Source of the DNA: Streptomyces kronopolitis
GTDB lineage: Bacteria > Actinomycetota > Actinomycetes > Streptomycetales > Streptomycetaceae
DNA length: 64,000 bases
Direction: 5' to 3'
Assembly (NCBI RefSeq): GCF_014646275.1
Contig: NZ_BMND01000016.1
Coordinates: 1-64,000, forward strand
Notes under the pieces: generated by a model
The model's input: the letters and a program-made list of their open reading frames with translations, nothing else
Databases searched by the model: none
Told to the model about the DNA's origin: nothing
Position numbers and translations under genes: made by a program
Part shown: positions 16,655 through 25,356 of the stretch, piece by piece
Layout of the letters: the number at the start of each line of letters is the position of its first letter
Position numbering within the stretch: position 1 is the stretch's first letter

Positions 16655-17320
16655 GTGACTGCCGTACCCCAGCCCCGTACCGACGCCGAGCCCGCGGACG
16701 CGCCGGCCCCCGCACCGGCCGCGGCCGCCCGCGCCGCCCGGCGCAGCCTCGCCCTCGCCCTGCTGGCCGGCGCGGCCGGCGCGGGCCTGGCGCTGCTCGC
16801 CTCCGGCCGCGTCTGGGCCCGAGGCTCCGCCCAGCTGGCCCAGGGCTCCCTGCCGCGCAGCGTGACCGGCGCCGATGTGACCGGCGTGCCCGGCGCGCTG
16901 GCCGTCGTCGGCCTGGCCGCGCTGGTCGCCGTCTTCGCCGTGCGCCGGGCCGGCCGGATCGCGGTCGCCGCGCTGCTCACGCTCAGCGGCGCGGGCATCG
17001 CCACCGCCGCCGTGCTGGGCATCTCCGACACCTCCGCGCTCCGCGAGAAGGCCGCCACCGCGGTCGGTCTGACCGACGCCGGTGTGCATCACGTCACGCA
17101 CACCGGCTGGCCGTGGGTAGCCGCCGCCGGCGGCGCGCTGCTGCTGCTCGCCGGGCTGCTGGCGCTCGTCCACGGACGCCACTGGCCTGCGATGTCGGGC
17201 CGCTACGAGCGCACGCCCGGCGGCGCCCGCGGCCCGCGCCGGGCCCCGGCCCCGCCGGACCTGGACCGCCCGGAGGAGATCTGGAAGTCCCTGGACCGCG
17301 GTGAGGACCCGACCCGGTAA
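16655..17320 (+). CDS. TIGR02234 tryptophan-operon-associated membrane protein
   Basis: A protein of about 221 residues with four hydrophobic segments (roughly residues 30-50, 75-95, 103-125 and 150-172) and a charged C-terminal tail ending in PEEIWKSLDRGEDPTR, which is characteristic of this actinobacterial family. It lies between trpE and trpC, the usual location, hence the name. I chose GTG 16655 over GTG 16646 because of a TAGTGGT promoter-like box directly upstream. The role in tryptophan metabolism is inferred from position only. Confidence 0.85.
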   Translation: MTAVPQPRTDAEPADAPAPAPAAAARAARRSLALALLAGAAGAGLALLASGRVWARGSAQLAQGSLPRSVTGADVTGVPGALAVVGLAALVAVFAVRRAGRIAVAALLTLSGAGIATAAVLGISDTSALREKAATAVGLTDAGVHHVTHTGWPWVAAAGGALLLLAGLLALVHGRHWPAMSGRYERTPGGARGPRRAPAPPDLDRPEEIWKSLDRGEDPTR

Positions 17321-17405
17321 AGGTGCCCCGCCCGGCATCGGTGACAATGGGCGATGAGGATCACCGCGCCCCGACCCCGGCGCGACAGAGCAACGAGGAG
17401 CATTC

Positions 17406-17651
17406 ATGTCGAGCAGTGGCCACGGACACACCCCCGCCGCCTGGACGGGCGTCATCATCTCGTTCATCGGCTTCTGCGTCTCCGGAGCCTTCATCGTGCT
17501 GGGGAACGTGCCCGGCTTCTGGGCCGGCATCGTGCTGATCGGCCTCGGCGCCGTGGCCGGCGGCCTGATGCGGGCGGCCGGCATGGGCCAGGAGCCCCGC
17601 CGCTCCGCCAAGCCCGCCGCCGCGGCGCAGGTCCAGCCGCAGGAGGGCTGA
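17406..17651 (+). CDS. HGxxPAAW family small membrane protein
   Basis: An 81-residue protein with the namesake motif HGHTPAAW at residues 6-13, two hydrophobic helices (about 14-33 and 37-55) and an Ala/Pro/Gln-rich tail. The family is named after this motif and is found in Streptomyces near trp genes; its function is unknown to me. An ACGAGGAG ribosome site lies 6-8 nt before the ATG. Confidence 0.85.
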   Translation: MSSSGHGHTPAAWTGVIISFIGFCVSGAFIVLGNVPGFWAGIVLIGLGAVAGGLMRAAGMGQEPRRSAKPAAAAQVQPQEG

Positions 17652-17719
17652 GCTCCCGCCCCCGTGGCGCCGCCCGGCGCCACCCCGCAGCTCCTTTCGA
17701 AGGCGCCGCTTCCCGGCCC

Positions 17720-17739
17720 GTACGCACCCCGGTGCGTAC
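17720..17739. promoter_or_regulatory. 20-bp palindrome between the HGxxPAAW and DUF2752 genes
   Basis: GTACGCACC-CC-GGTGCGTAC is a perfect inverted repeat with 9-bp arms and a 2-base centre. It lies 72 bp before the DUF2752 start. The tiny centre makes an RNA hairpin less likely than a protein-binding site. Confidence 0.5.
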
Positions 17740-17799
17740 CCGCCGTCCGTGCCCGCTCCGTACGGCGGCCGAGAAGCTGCGCCTTCGCGCGTGGCGCCG

Positions 17800-17805
17800 C
17801 ACAAT
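17800..17805 (+). promoter_or_regulatory. -10 hexamer for leaderless DUF2752 gene
   Basis: CACAAT ends 6 nt before GTG 17812; it is the same hexamer and spacing as at hisI. Confidence 0.45.
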
Positions 17806-17811
17806 CGCCAC

Positions 17812-18258
17812 GTGAGCGATCCCGCGGCGCGGCTCGCGCCCCCCGCCCCCCGGCAGCGCGCGCTGCCCCGCCGCCTCGCGGCACCCCTGGGCACCCTGGC
17901 CGCCGCCCTCGCTGCCTTCGCCTACGTCGGCGCCGTCGACCCCAACGAACCCGGCCACTACCCGGTGTGCCCGCTGCTGCATCTGACCGGCCTGTACTGC
18001 CCGGCCTGCGGCGGACTGCGCAGCGCCCACGCCGTCGCGCACGGGGATCTCCCCGCGGCCCTGGGCGCCAACGCCCTGGCGGTCGCCGGATACGCCGCCG
18101 CCGCGGTCTTCTGGGTGCTGTGGCTGGGCCGCGCGGCGCGGGGGCGCCCGACGGCGGGACCCCGGCCCCGGCCCGTCCACTGGGCGGCGCTGGCCGGGCT
18201 GCTGCTGGTCTTCACGCTCGTCCGCAACCTCCCCCTCGGCAGCGCGCTGGCCCCCTGA
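17812..18258 (+). CDS. DUF2752 family membrane protein
   Basis: A 148-residue protein with three hydrophobic segments. The family signature is present: CPLLHLTGLYCPACGGLRSAHAVAHGD, a Cys-Pro-x-Cys-Gly motif beside a membrane helix. Function is unknown; the cysteines suggest a redox or metal site. GTG 17812 was chosen because CACAAT ends 6 nt before it (leaderless pattern). It precedes trpC on the same strand with a 181-bp gap. Confidence 0.8.
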   Translation: MSDPAARLAPPAPRQRALPRRLAAPLGTLAAALAAFAYVGAVDPNEPGHYPVCPLLHLTGLYCPACGGLRSAHAVAHGDLPAALGANALAVAGYAAAAVFWVLWLGRAARGRPTAGPRPRPVHWAALAGLLLVFTLVRNLPLGSALAP

Positions 18259-18439
18259 ACCGCCGCCCCCGAGCCCGCCGGCGCCCGGTGTCCCTCCGAT
18301 GAATGTCCAGGTCGTGGGACCGCGGTCGGCCGGATGCGGGACCAGCAGGCCATGGCGGATACCATCAAAGGACCGGCTGGGGCGGCTCGTCCCTCAAGGT
18401 CACTGTCCACCTCCCCCACGCAAGAAGGAGGCCGCTCGC

Positions 18440-19249
18440 GTGAGTGTGCTCGACGAGATCATCGACGGGGTCCGTGCCGACCTCGCGGAGCGGCAGGCCC
18501 GCGTCACTCTCGACGAGCTCAAGGAGCGGGCCCGCAAGGCGCGCCCCGCGAAGGACGGCGTCGCGGCCCTCAAGGGCGAGAGCGTCACGGTGATCTGCGA
18601 GGTCAAGCGCTCCAGCCCCTCCAAGGGCGCGCTCGCCGCGATCGCCGACCCGGCCGGCCTGGCCGCCGACTACGAGGCGGGCGGCGCGGCGGTCATCTCC
18701 GTCCTCACCGAGCAGCGCAGGTTCGGCGGTTCGCTGGCCGACCTGGAAGCGGTCCGCGCCAAGGTCGACATCCCCGTCCTGCGCAAGGACTTCATCGTCA
18801 CCGCTTACCAGCTGTGGGAGGCCCGGGCCTACGGCGCCGACCTCGCGCTGCTGATCGTCTCCGCGCTGGAGCAGGAGGCCCTGGTCTCGCTGATCGAGCG
18901 GGCCGAGTCGATCGGGCTGACGCCGCTGGTCGAGGTGCACGACGAGGAAGAGGTCGCCCGCGCGGTGGACGCCGGCGCCAAGATCATCGGCGTCAACGCC
19001 CGCAACCTGAAGACCCTGGAGGTCGACCGCGGCAACTTCGCCCGGGTCGCCCCCGAGATCCCCGACCACATCGTCAAGATCGCCGAGTCCGGGGTGCGCG
19101 GCCCGCACGACCTGATCGCCTACGCCAACGACGGCGCGGACGCGGTGCTGGTCGGGGAGTCGCTGGTCACCGGCAAGGACCCCAGGACCGCGGTGGCCGA
19201 CCTGGTCGCCGCCGGCTCCCACCCGGCGATCCGGCACGGCCGGTCCTGA
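18440..19249 (+). CDS. trpC: Indole-3-glycerol phosphate synthase
   Basis: A 269-residue (beta-alpha)8 enzyme closing the indole ring from CdRP. Conserved blocks: ICEVKRSSPSKG (catalytic Lys), DYEAGGAAVISVLTEQRRFGGS, VLRKDFIV, LIVSALEQ, VEVHDEEE, IGVNARNLKTLEVD and IAESGV. GTG 18440 follows AAGGAGG at a good distance. The possible promoter box GGATACCAT is about 80 bp upstream; the leader in between has no run of Trp codons, so ribosome-mediated attenuation of the classical type is not evident. Confidence 0.97.
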   Translation: MSVLDEIIDGVRADLAERQARVTLDELKERARKARPAKDGVAALKGESVTVICEVKRSSPSKGALAAIADPAGLAADYEAGGAAVISVLTEQRRFGGSLADLEAVRAKVDIPVLRKDFIVTAYQLWEARAYGADLALLIVSALEQEALVSLIERAESIGLTPLVEVHDEEEVARAVDAGAKIIGVNARNLKTLEVDRGNFARVAPEIPDHIVKIAESGVRGPHDLIAYANDGADAVLVGESLVTGKDPRTAVADLVAAGSHPAIRHGRS

Positions 19250-19283
19250 CCGGCCGCCGCCAGGACAGGACACCGACCCCGAC

Positions 19284-19454
19284 ATGACCGCCGCCCCCCG
19301 CCGCCCCGTGGCCAAGTGCTCCGCGCTGCCCTCGTGGCACCGCGGCTGCCGTGCGCCCGCGCGGCGGGTCCACGGGCGCCGGGTGCGGTACCACATCGGC
19401 TCCGAGCCGGGACAGATCAACGGCAGGCGATGGCGAGGGGGGCCCGCGCGCTGA
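19284..19454 (+). CDS. trpM: TrpM-type small basic protein between trpC and trpB
   Basis: A 56-residue Arg-rich protein from ATG 19284. The C-terminal half GRRVRYHIGSEPGQINGRRW resembles what I remember of TrpM, the small protein encoded between trpC and trpB in S. coelicolor and reported to modulate tryptophan production and differentiation. Position and length support the call; the N-terminal half is less distinctive. The identification rests on memory of the family, so an alignment is needed to be sure. Confidence 0.65.
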   Translation: MTAAPRRPVAKCSALPSWHRGCRAPARRVHGRRVRYHIGSEPGQINGRRWRGGPAR

Positions 19455-19639
19455 CGCGCCGGCCCCGTGCCGGCGCCGCGATGCCCCCCCCGGGGCGTCC
19501 GCGTCCGCACCGCCCGCGGTACCGGCCCGGCCGGCTCCGCGGCGGCGGCGAACCCGTTCAGCGCGCCGCCCTTTTGCCCTGCCCACTGCCCGATGAACCG
19601 GACTTCCGGGGTACCCGCCCCGGACGAGGAGTGCGTCAG

Positions 19640-20922
<1,283 letters not shown>

Positions 20923-20926
<4 letters not shown>

Positions 20927-21741
20927 GCGGAAACATCCAGCTGTTGAGCGATGCCCTCGCCGCCGCACGGGCCGAGGACCGCTCCGCGCTCATCGCCTAC
21001 CTGCCCGCCGGGTTCCCGACCGTCGACGGCGGCATCGAGGCGGCCAAGGCCGTCTTCGACGGCGGCGCCGACATCGTGGAGATCGGCCTCCCGCACAGCG
21101 ACCCGGTCCTCGACGGCCCGGTCATCCAGACCGCCGACGACATCGCCCTGCGCGGCGGCGTGAAGATCGCGGACGTGCTGCGCACGGTGCGCGAGGCGCA
21201 CGCGGCCACCGGCAAGCCCGTGCTCGTCATGACGTACTGGAACCCGGTCGACCGCTACGGCGTCGAGCGCTTCGCCGCCGAGCTGGCCGAGGCGGGCGGC
21301 GCCGGCTGCATCCTGCCCGACCTGCCGGTCCAGGAGTCCGCGACCTGGCGGGAGCACGCGGCCAAGCACGGTCTGGCGACCGTCTTCGTCGTGGCCCCCA
21401 GCAGCAAGGACGCCCGGCTCGCCGAGATCACGGCGGCGGGTTCCGGCTTCGTCTACGCCGCCTCCCTGATGGGCGTCACCGGCACCCGCGCGTCGGTGGG
21501 CGCCGAGGCGCAGGACCTCGTCCGGCGCACCAAGGCGACGACCGGCCTGCCGGTCTGCGTCGGCCTCGGGGTCTCCAACGCCGAACAGGCCGCCGAGGTG
21601 GCCCGGTTCGCGGACGGCGTGATCGTCGGCTCGGCGTTCGTCAAGCGGCTGCTGGCCGCCGACGGCGACCTGGCGGCCGGCCTCGCCGGCGTCCGGGCCC
21701 TGGCGGGCGAGCTGGCCGAGGGCGTACGCAAGCGTTCCTAG
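20923..21741 (+). CDS. trpA: Tryptophan synthase alpha chain
   Basis: A 272-residue (beta-alpha)8 subunit that cleaves indole-3-glycerol phosphate and channels indole to TrpB. The catalytic glutamate E53 is in DIVEIGLPHSDPVLDGPVIQ, with GCILPDLPVQE and the phosphate loop GLGVSNAEQA present. GTG overlaps the trpB stop, so coupling is expected. Two hairpins follow the gene and close the trp unit. Confidence 0.97.
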
Positions 21742-21749
21742 GGGCGCAA

Positions 21750-21783
21750 CGCGCCGGGCGGACGTCCACGTCGGCCCGGCGCG
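21750..21783 (+). terminator. Hairpin after trpA
   Basis: CGCGCCGGGC at 21750-21759 pairs with GCCCGGCGCG at 21774-21783 (10 bp, 14-nt loop), just after the trpA stop. There is no long T-run, as is usual in Streptomyces. Confidence 0.65.
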
Positions 21784-21810
21784 CTGTCCCTCGATAGGGC
21801 GAACATCGGT

Positions 21811-21838
21811 GCGGAGGGGTGCAGGGTCACCCCTCCGC
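21811..21838 (+). terminator. Second hairpin after trpA
   Basis: GCGGAGGGGTG pairs perfectly with CACCCCTCCGC over 11 bp with a 6-nt loop, followed by TTCGTTG. It lies 17 bp before the next gene start, so it may also lie in that gene's leader and affect its expression. Confidence 0.65.
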
Positions 21839-21854
21839 TTCGTTGTCCAGGGGC

Positions 21855-22895
21855 GTGAGCCAGAAGAACCATGAGGGTAAGAGAACCGCCCGCGAGCGGC
21901 TTCAGGAACAGCGGGACAAGGAGAAGGCGCGCGCCCGCCACCGGCGGCAGGCGATCGTCGCCGGATCGGTGGTGGTGGTGCTGGCGATCGCCGGCGGCAT
22001 CGCGGTCTGGGCGTCGTCGTCATCCGGTGACGGCGGCGGCACGAGCAACGGGGCGGTCGCCGTCCCGAAGCAGGCGAGCGACGGCAAACGGCCCGCCGTC
22101 CCGGTGGGCGCGGCCGACGCCCCGTCCACTCTCACGGTGTGGGAGGACTTCCGCTGCCCCGCCTGCCAGCAGTTCGAGACCGGCTTCCGCCCGGCCGTCC
22201 ATGAACTCGTCGACTCCGGCCAGCTCAAGAACGAGTACCACCTCGTCACGATCATCGACGGCAACTCCGGCGGCACGGGGTCCCTCAACGCCGCCAACGC
22301 CGCCATGTGCGCGCAGAACGCGGGCCGGTTCCGCGAGTACCACGACGTGCTCTACGCGAACCAGCCGCCCGAGACGCAGGACAAGTTCGCGAACAAGCAG
22401 TACCTCCTCCAGCTGGCCGGCAAGGTCAAGGGACTGGTGACCCCGGCCTTCACCTCCTGCGTCAACGACGGCACGTACGACCGCTTCGTGCAGAAGTCCA
22501 ACGACGCCTTCACCAAGTCCGGATACCGCGGCACCCCCACGGTCCTGCTCAACGGCAAGGACCTCTCGCAGGAGAAGGGCGGCCGGTTCACCCCGGCGGA
22601 CCTGAAGAAGATGGTGCAGGACGCCAACAAGGGCAAGCAGCCGGGCAAGAGCCTCCCGCCGCACCCGAGCACCTCGCCCCACCCGGGCAAGCAGGCGGGC
22701 CACCACGCACCCCGCCACCGGCACACCGGCGCCCCGGGGGCCGCGGGCGTCACGTCCCAGGAGCGGCAGGCCCCGGAGCGGCAGACCGAGGAGCGACAGA
22801 CGGGGGAGCGACAGGCCGGGGAGCGGCAGACCCGGGACCGCATCACCGCACCCCGGGAACCGCGGAGCGCGGAGGGACTCACGCCGTCGTCCTAG
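21855..22895 (+). CDS. Membrane-anchored DsbA-like thioredoxin-fold protein with repeat tail
   Basis: A 346-residue protein. A basic N-terminal region is followed by one transmembrane helix (about residues 34-54), then a DsbA/thioredoxin-like domain with redox motif C101-P-A-C104 in WEDFRCPACQQFE and the cis-Pro loop YRGTPTVLLNG. It should act outside the membrane in thiol oxidation or disulfide exchange. After residue 265 comes a Pro/His/Lys-rich linker and then six degenerate xERQ(A/T) pentapeptides, an unusual tail. The GTG start at 21855 lies after a stable hairpin. Confidence 0.85.
   Translation: MSQKNHEGKRTARERLQEQRDKEKARARHRRQAIVAGSVVVVLAIAGGIAVWASSSSGDGGGTSNGAVAVPKQASDGKRPAVPVGAADAPSTLTVWEDFRCPACQQFETGFRPAVHELVDSGQLKNEYHLVTIIDGNSGGTGSLNAANAAMCAQNAGRFREYHDVLYANQPPETQDKFANKQYLLQLAGKVKGLVTPAFTSCVNDGTYDRFVQKSNDAFTKSGYRGTPTVLLNGKDLSQEKGGRFTPADLKKMVQDANKGKQPGKSLPPHPSTSPHPGKQAGHHAPRHRHTGAPGAAGVTSQERQAPERQTEERQTGERQAGERQTRDRITAPREPRSAEGLTPSS
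22758..22847 (+). repeat. Six tandem 15-bp units in the thioredoxin-fold gene
   Basis: Six degenerate 15-bp units encode QERQA, PERQT, EERQT, GERQA, GERQT and RDRIT in succession. The alternating CGG/CGA and ACC/ACG codons show some divergence since duplication. Confidence 0.8.
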
Positions 22896-23010
22896 CCCGC
22901 GGCGGGCGCACTGCCCGGTCGGGAGGCCGGACACGCAGCGTCATGGTCCGGCAGCGGGGTCGTTACGCAGCCGTAGCCGGGTGGGTTGTCGTCGACCCCG
23001 CCCGGCGCGG

Positions 23011-23016
23011 TAGCGT
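23011..23016 (+). promoter_or_regulatory. -10 hexamer for lgt
   Basis: TAGCGT ends 10 nt before the lgt ATG; the same hexamer precedes two other genes in this window. Confidence 0.4.
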
Positions 23017-23026
23017 CGACCCTGCC

Positions 23027-24076
23027 ATGGACCTCGCATTCATTCCCAGCCCGTCGACCGGAGTCGTCTATCTCGGCCCGGTCCCGCTGCGCGGCTACGC
23101 ATTCTGCATCATCATCGGCGTCTTCGTCGGCGTCTGGCTCGGCAACAAGCGCTGGGTGCAGCGCGGCGGCCGCTCCGGCACCGTCGCGGACATCGCCGTG
23201 TGGGCCGTGCCCTTCGGGCTGGTCGGCGGCCGCCTCTACCACGTCATCACGACGTACGAGCCGTACTTCGGCCCCAACGGCCACCCGCTCGACGCCTTCA
23301 AGGTGTGGCAGGGCGGCCTGGGGATCTGGGGTGCGGTCGCGCTCGGCGCGGTGGGCGCCTGGATCGGCTGCCGCCGGCGCGGCATCCCGCTCCCCGCGTA
23401 CGCCGACGCGCTGGCGCCCGGCCTGGCCCTCGGGCAGGCGATCGGCCGCTGGGGCAACTGGTTCAACCAGGAGCTGTACGGCAAGCCGACCGATGTCCCG
23501 TGGGCGCTGAAGATCAGCTCCGACCCGGCCATCGGACGCATCGGCGGCACCTACCACCCGACGTTCCTCTACGAGTGCCTGTGGTGCATCGGTGTCGCCG
23601 CGCTGGTCATCTGGGCCGACAAGCGCTTCCGGCTGGGCCACGGGCGGGCGTTCGCGCTGTATGTCGCCGCGTACTGCGCGGGCCGCGCCTGGATCGAGTA
23701 CATGCGCGTCGACGAGGCGCACCACATCCTGGGCCTGCGGCTGAACGTCTGGACCGCACTGATCGTCTTCGTCCTGGCCGTCGCCTACTTCGTGATCTCG
23801 GCCAAGAAGGCGCCCGGCCGCGAGGCGGTCGTCGAGCCGGGAGCCCAGGAGGACGCCGACGCGGAGGCCACCGAGGGCGCCGAGCGTGCCGAGGGCGAGC
23901 GGGACGGTGACGGCGGCGGCAAGGTCTCCGTCGAGAAGGCGTCCCCGAAGGCCGCGTCCGACGGCGAGGCAGCCGAGCCCGCGACGGACGAGGCCGGCGA
24001 CGCGGAAGCCGGGGCCACGGCGGAGAAGTCCCCCGAGGACACCGCCAAGCCCGCCGGCAGCTCCAAGAAGTCCTAG
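23027..24076 (+). CDS. lgt: Prolipoprotein diacylglyceryl transferase
   Basis: A 349-residue inner-membrane enzyme that adds diacylglycerol to the lipobox cysteine of prolipoproteins. About seven membrane segments are visible, with the family blocks VGGRLYHVI, the Lgt signature GRWGNWFNQELYG and YHPTFLYE. The last 80 residues form a hydrophilic Ala/Glu/Lys-rich cytoplasmic tail, longer than the enterobacterial protein but common in Streptomyces. At least two lipoproteins encoded here (36.8 kb and 63.1 kb) would be its substrates. Confidence 0.96.
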   Translation: MDLAFIPSPSTGVVYLGPVPLRGYAFCIIIGVFVGVWLGNKRWVQRGGRSGTVADIAVWAVPFGLVGGRLYHVITTYEPYFGPNGHPLDAFKVWQGGLGIWGAVALGAVGAWIGCRRRGIPLPAYADALAPGLALGQAIGRWGNWFNQELYGKPTDVPWALKISSDPAIGRIGGTYHPTFLYECLWCIGVAALVIWADKRFRLGHGRAFALYVAAYCAGRAWIEYMRVDEAHHILGLRLNVWTALIVFVLAVAYFVISAKKAPGREAVVEPGAQEDADAEATEGAERAEGERDGDGGGKVSVEKASPKAASDGEAAEPATDEAGDAEAGATAEKSPEDTAKPAGSSKKS

Positions 24077-24095
24077 GCCCGCAGCACAGGCCGGC

Positions 24096-24136
24096 AGCGC
24101 CGGGTGGACCCGAGATGTTCGGGTCCACCCGGCGCT
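24096..24136. terminator. Bidirectional terminator between lgt and the CoA-transferase gene
   Basis: An 18-bp perfect stem (AGCGCCGGGTGGACCCGA at 24096-24113 and its complement at 24119-24136) with a 5-nt loop sits between two convergent genes. It is the strongest hairpin in the window. Confidence 0.9.
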
Positions 24137-24141
24137 GTGTT

Positions 24142-25356
24142 TCACAGCGCGCCCGCCGCGCGCAGTCCGTCGATCTCGGCGCCGGTCAGGCCGAGGGCGT
24201 CCAGGATCTCGTCGGTGTCTGCGCCGTGCGGGCGGCCCGCCCAGCGGATGGCGCCCGGTGTCTCGGAGAGCCGGAAGAGGACGTTCTGCATCCGGACGGT
24301 GCCCAGTTCGTCGTCCGGGACCTCGGTGATCGAGCCCAGCGCCTGGTACTGCGGATCCGTCATCACCTCGCGGATGTCGTAGATCGGCGCGACGGCCGCC
24401 TCGGCCTTCTCGAAGGCGGCCATCACCTCGGCCCGGTCGTGCCGGGCGATCCAGTCGGCGACCGGCGCGTCCAGCTCATCGGCGTGCGCGGCCCGTCCCT
24501 CGCCGGTCGCGAACCACGGCTCAGTGATCACCTCGGGCCGTCCCACCAGCCGCATCACCCGCTCGGCGACCGACTCGGCCGAGGTGGAGACCGCCACCCA
24601 CGAGTCGTCGGCGGTCCGGTAGATGTTGCGCGGCGCGACGTTGGACGAGCGGTTGCCGGTCCGCGGCTGGACATGGCCGAGCTGGTCGTACCAGAGCGGC
24701 TGCGGGCCCAGGACGGTCAGCATCGGCTCGATGAGGGCCATGTCGATGACCTGGCCGCGGCCGGAGGCCGTCCGGGCGTGCAGCGCGGCCATCACGGCGT
24801 AGGAGGTGCCGAGCGCGGCGACGGCGTCCGCGAGGCCGAACGGCGGCAGGGTCGGCGGGCCGTCCGGCTCGCCGGTCATCGCCGCGAAGCCGCTCATCGC
24901 CTCCGCGAGGGTGCCGAACCCGGGGCGGCGGGCGTACGGGCCGAACTGGCCGAAGCCGGTGACCCGGGCCAGCACCAGCCGCGGGTTGACGGCGGACAGC
25001 TCCTCCCACCCCAGGCCCCAGCGCTCCAGGGTGCCGGGCCGGAAGTTCTCGACGACGGCGTCGGCCCGGGCGGCGAGCCGCAGCAGCACGTCGCGGCCGC
25101 CCGGGTGGGACAGGTCCAGCGTCATCGTCTTCTTGTTGCGGCCCAGCAGCTTCCACCACAGCCCGATGCCGTCCTTGGCGGGGCCGTGGCCGCGCGCGGG
25201 ATCGGGCCGGTGCGGATGCTCGATCTTGATCACCTCGGCGCCGTAGTCGCCGAGCAGGGTGGCGGCCAGCGGACCGGCGAACAGCGTGGCGAGATCGAGC
25301 ACCCGCAGCCCGGCGAGCGGGCCGGGCTCCGTGCGGGCCGGGGCCGTGGCGGTCAC
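24142..25356 (-). CDS. CaiB/BaiF family CoA-transferase
   Basis: A 404-residue family III CoA-transferase, moving CoA between carboxylic acids. The N-terminal GLRVLDLATLFAGPLAATLLGDYGAEVIKIEHP and NKKTMTLDLSHPGGRDVLLRLAARADAVVENFRPG are hallmark blocks. Where many members have a catalytic Asp in a PGYD/PGFD motif, this protein reads RPGFGTLAEAMSG, so that Asp appears to be Gly. The ATG overlaps the stop of the ADP-ribosylglycohydrolase gene (ATGA), so the two are a translational pair. The substrate is unknown. Confidence 0.88.
   Translation of the reverse strand: MTATAPARTEPGPLAGLRVLDLATLFAGPLAATLLGDYGAEVIKIEHPHRPDPARGHGPAKDGIGLWWKLLGRNKKTMTLDLSHPGGRDVLLRLAARADAVVENFRPGTLERWGLGWEELSAVNPRLVLARVTGFGQFGPYARRPGFGTLAEAMSGFAAMTGEPDGPPTLPPFGLADAVAALGTSYAVMAALHARTASGRGQVIDMALIEPMLTVLGPQPLWYDQLGHVQPRTGNRSSNVAPRNIYRTADDSWVAVSTSAESVAERVMRLVGRPEVITEPWFATGEGRAAHADELDAPVADWIARHDRAEVMAAFEKAEAAVAPIYDIREVMTDPQYQALGSITEVPDDELGTVRMQNVLFRLSETPGAIRWAGRPHGADTDEILDALGLTGAEIDGLRAAGAL

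Noticed and set aside
18259..18439. Possible Trp leader peptide and attenuator before trpC
   Set aside because: The short frame starting ATGAATGTC has no run of Trp codons and no competing hairpin set was seen.
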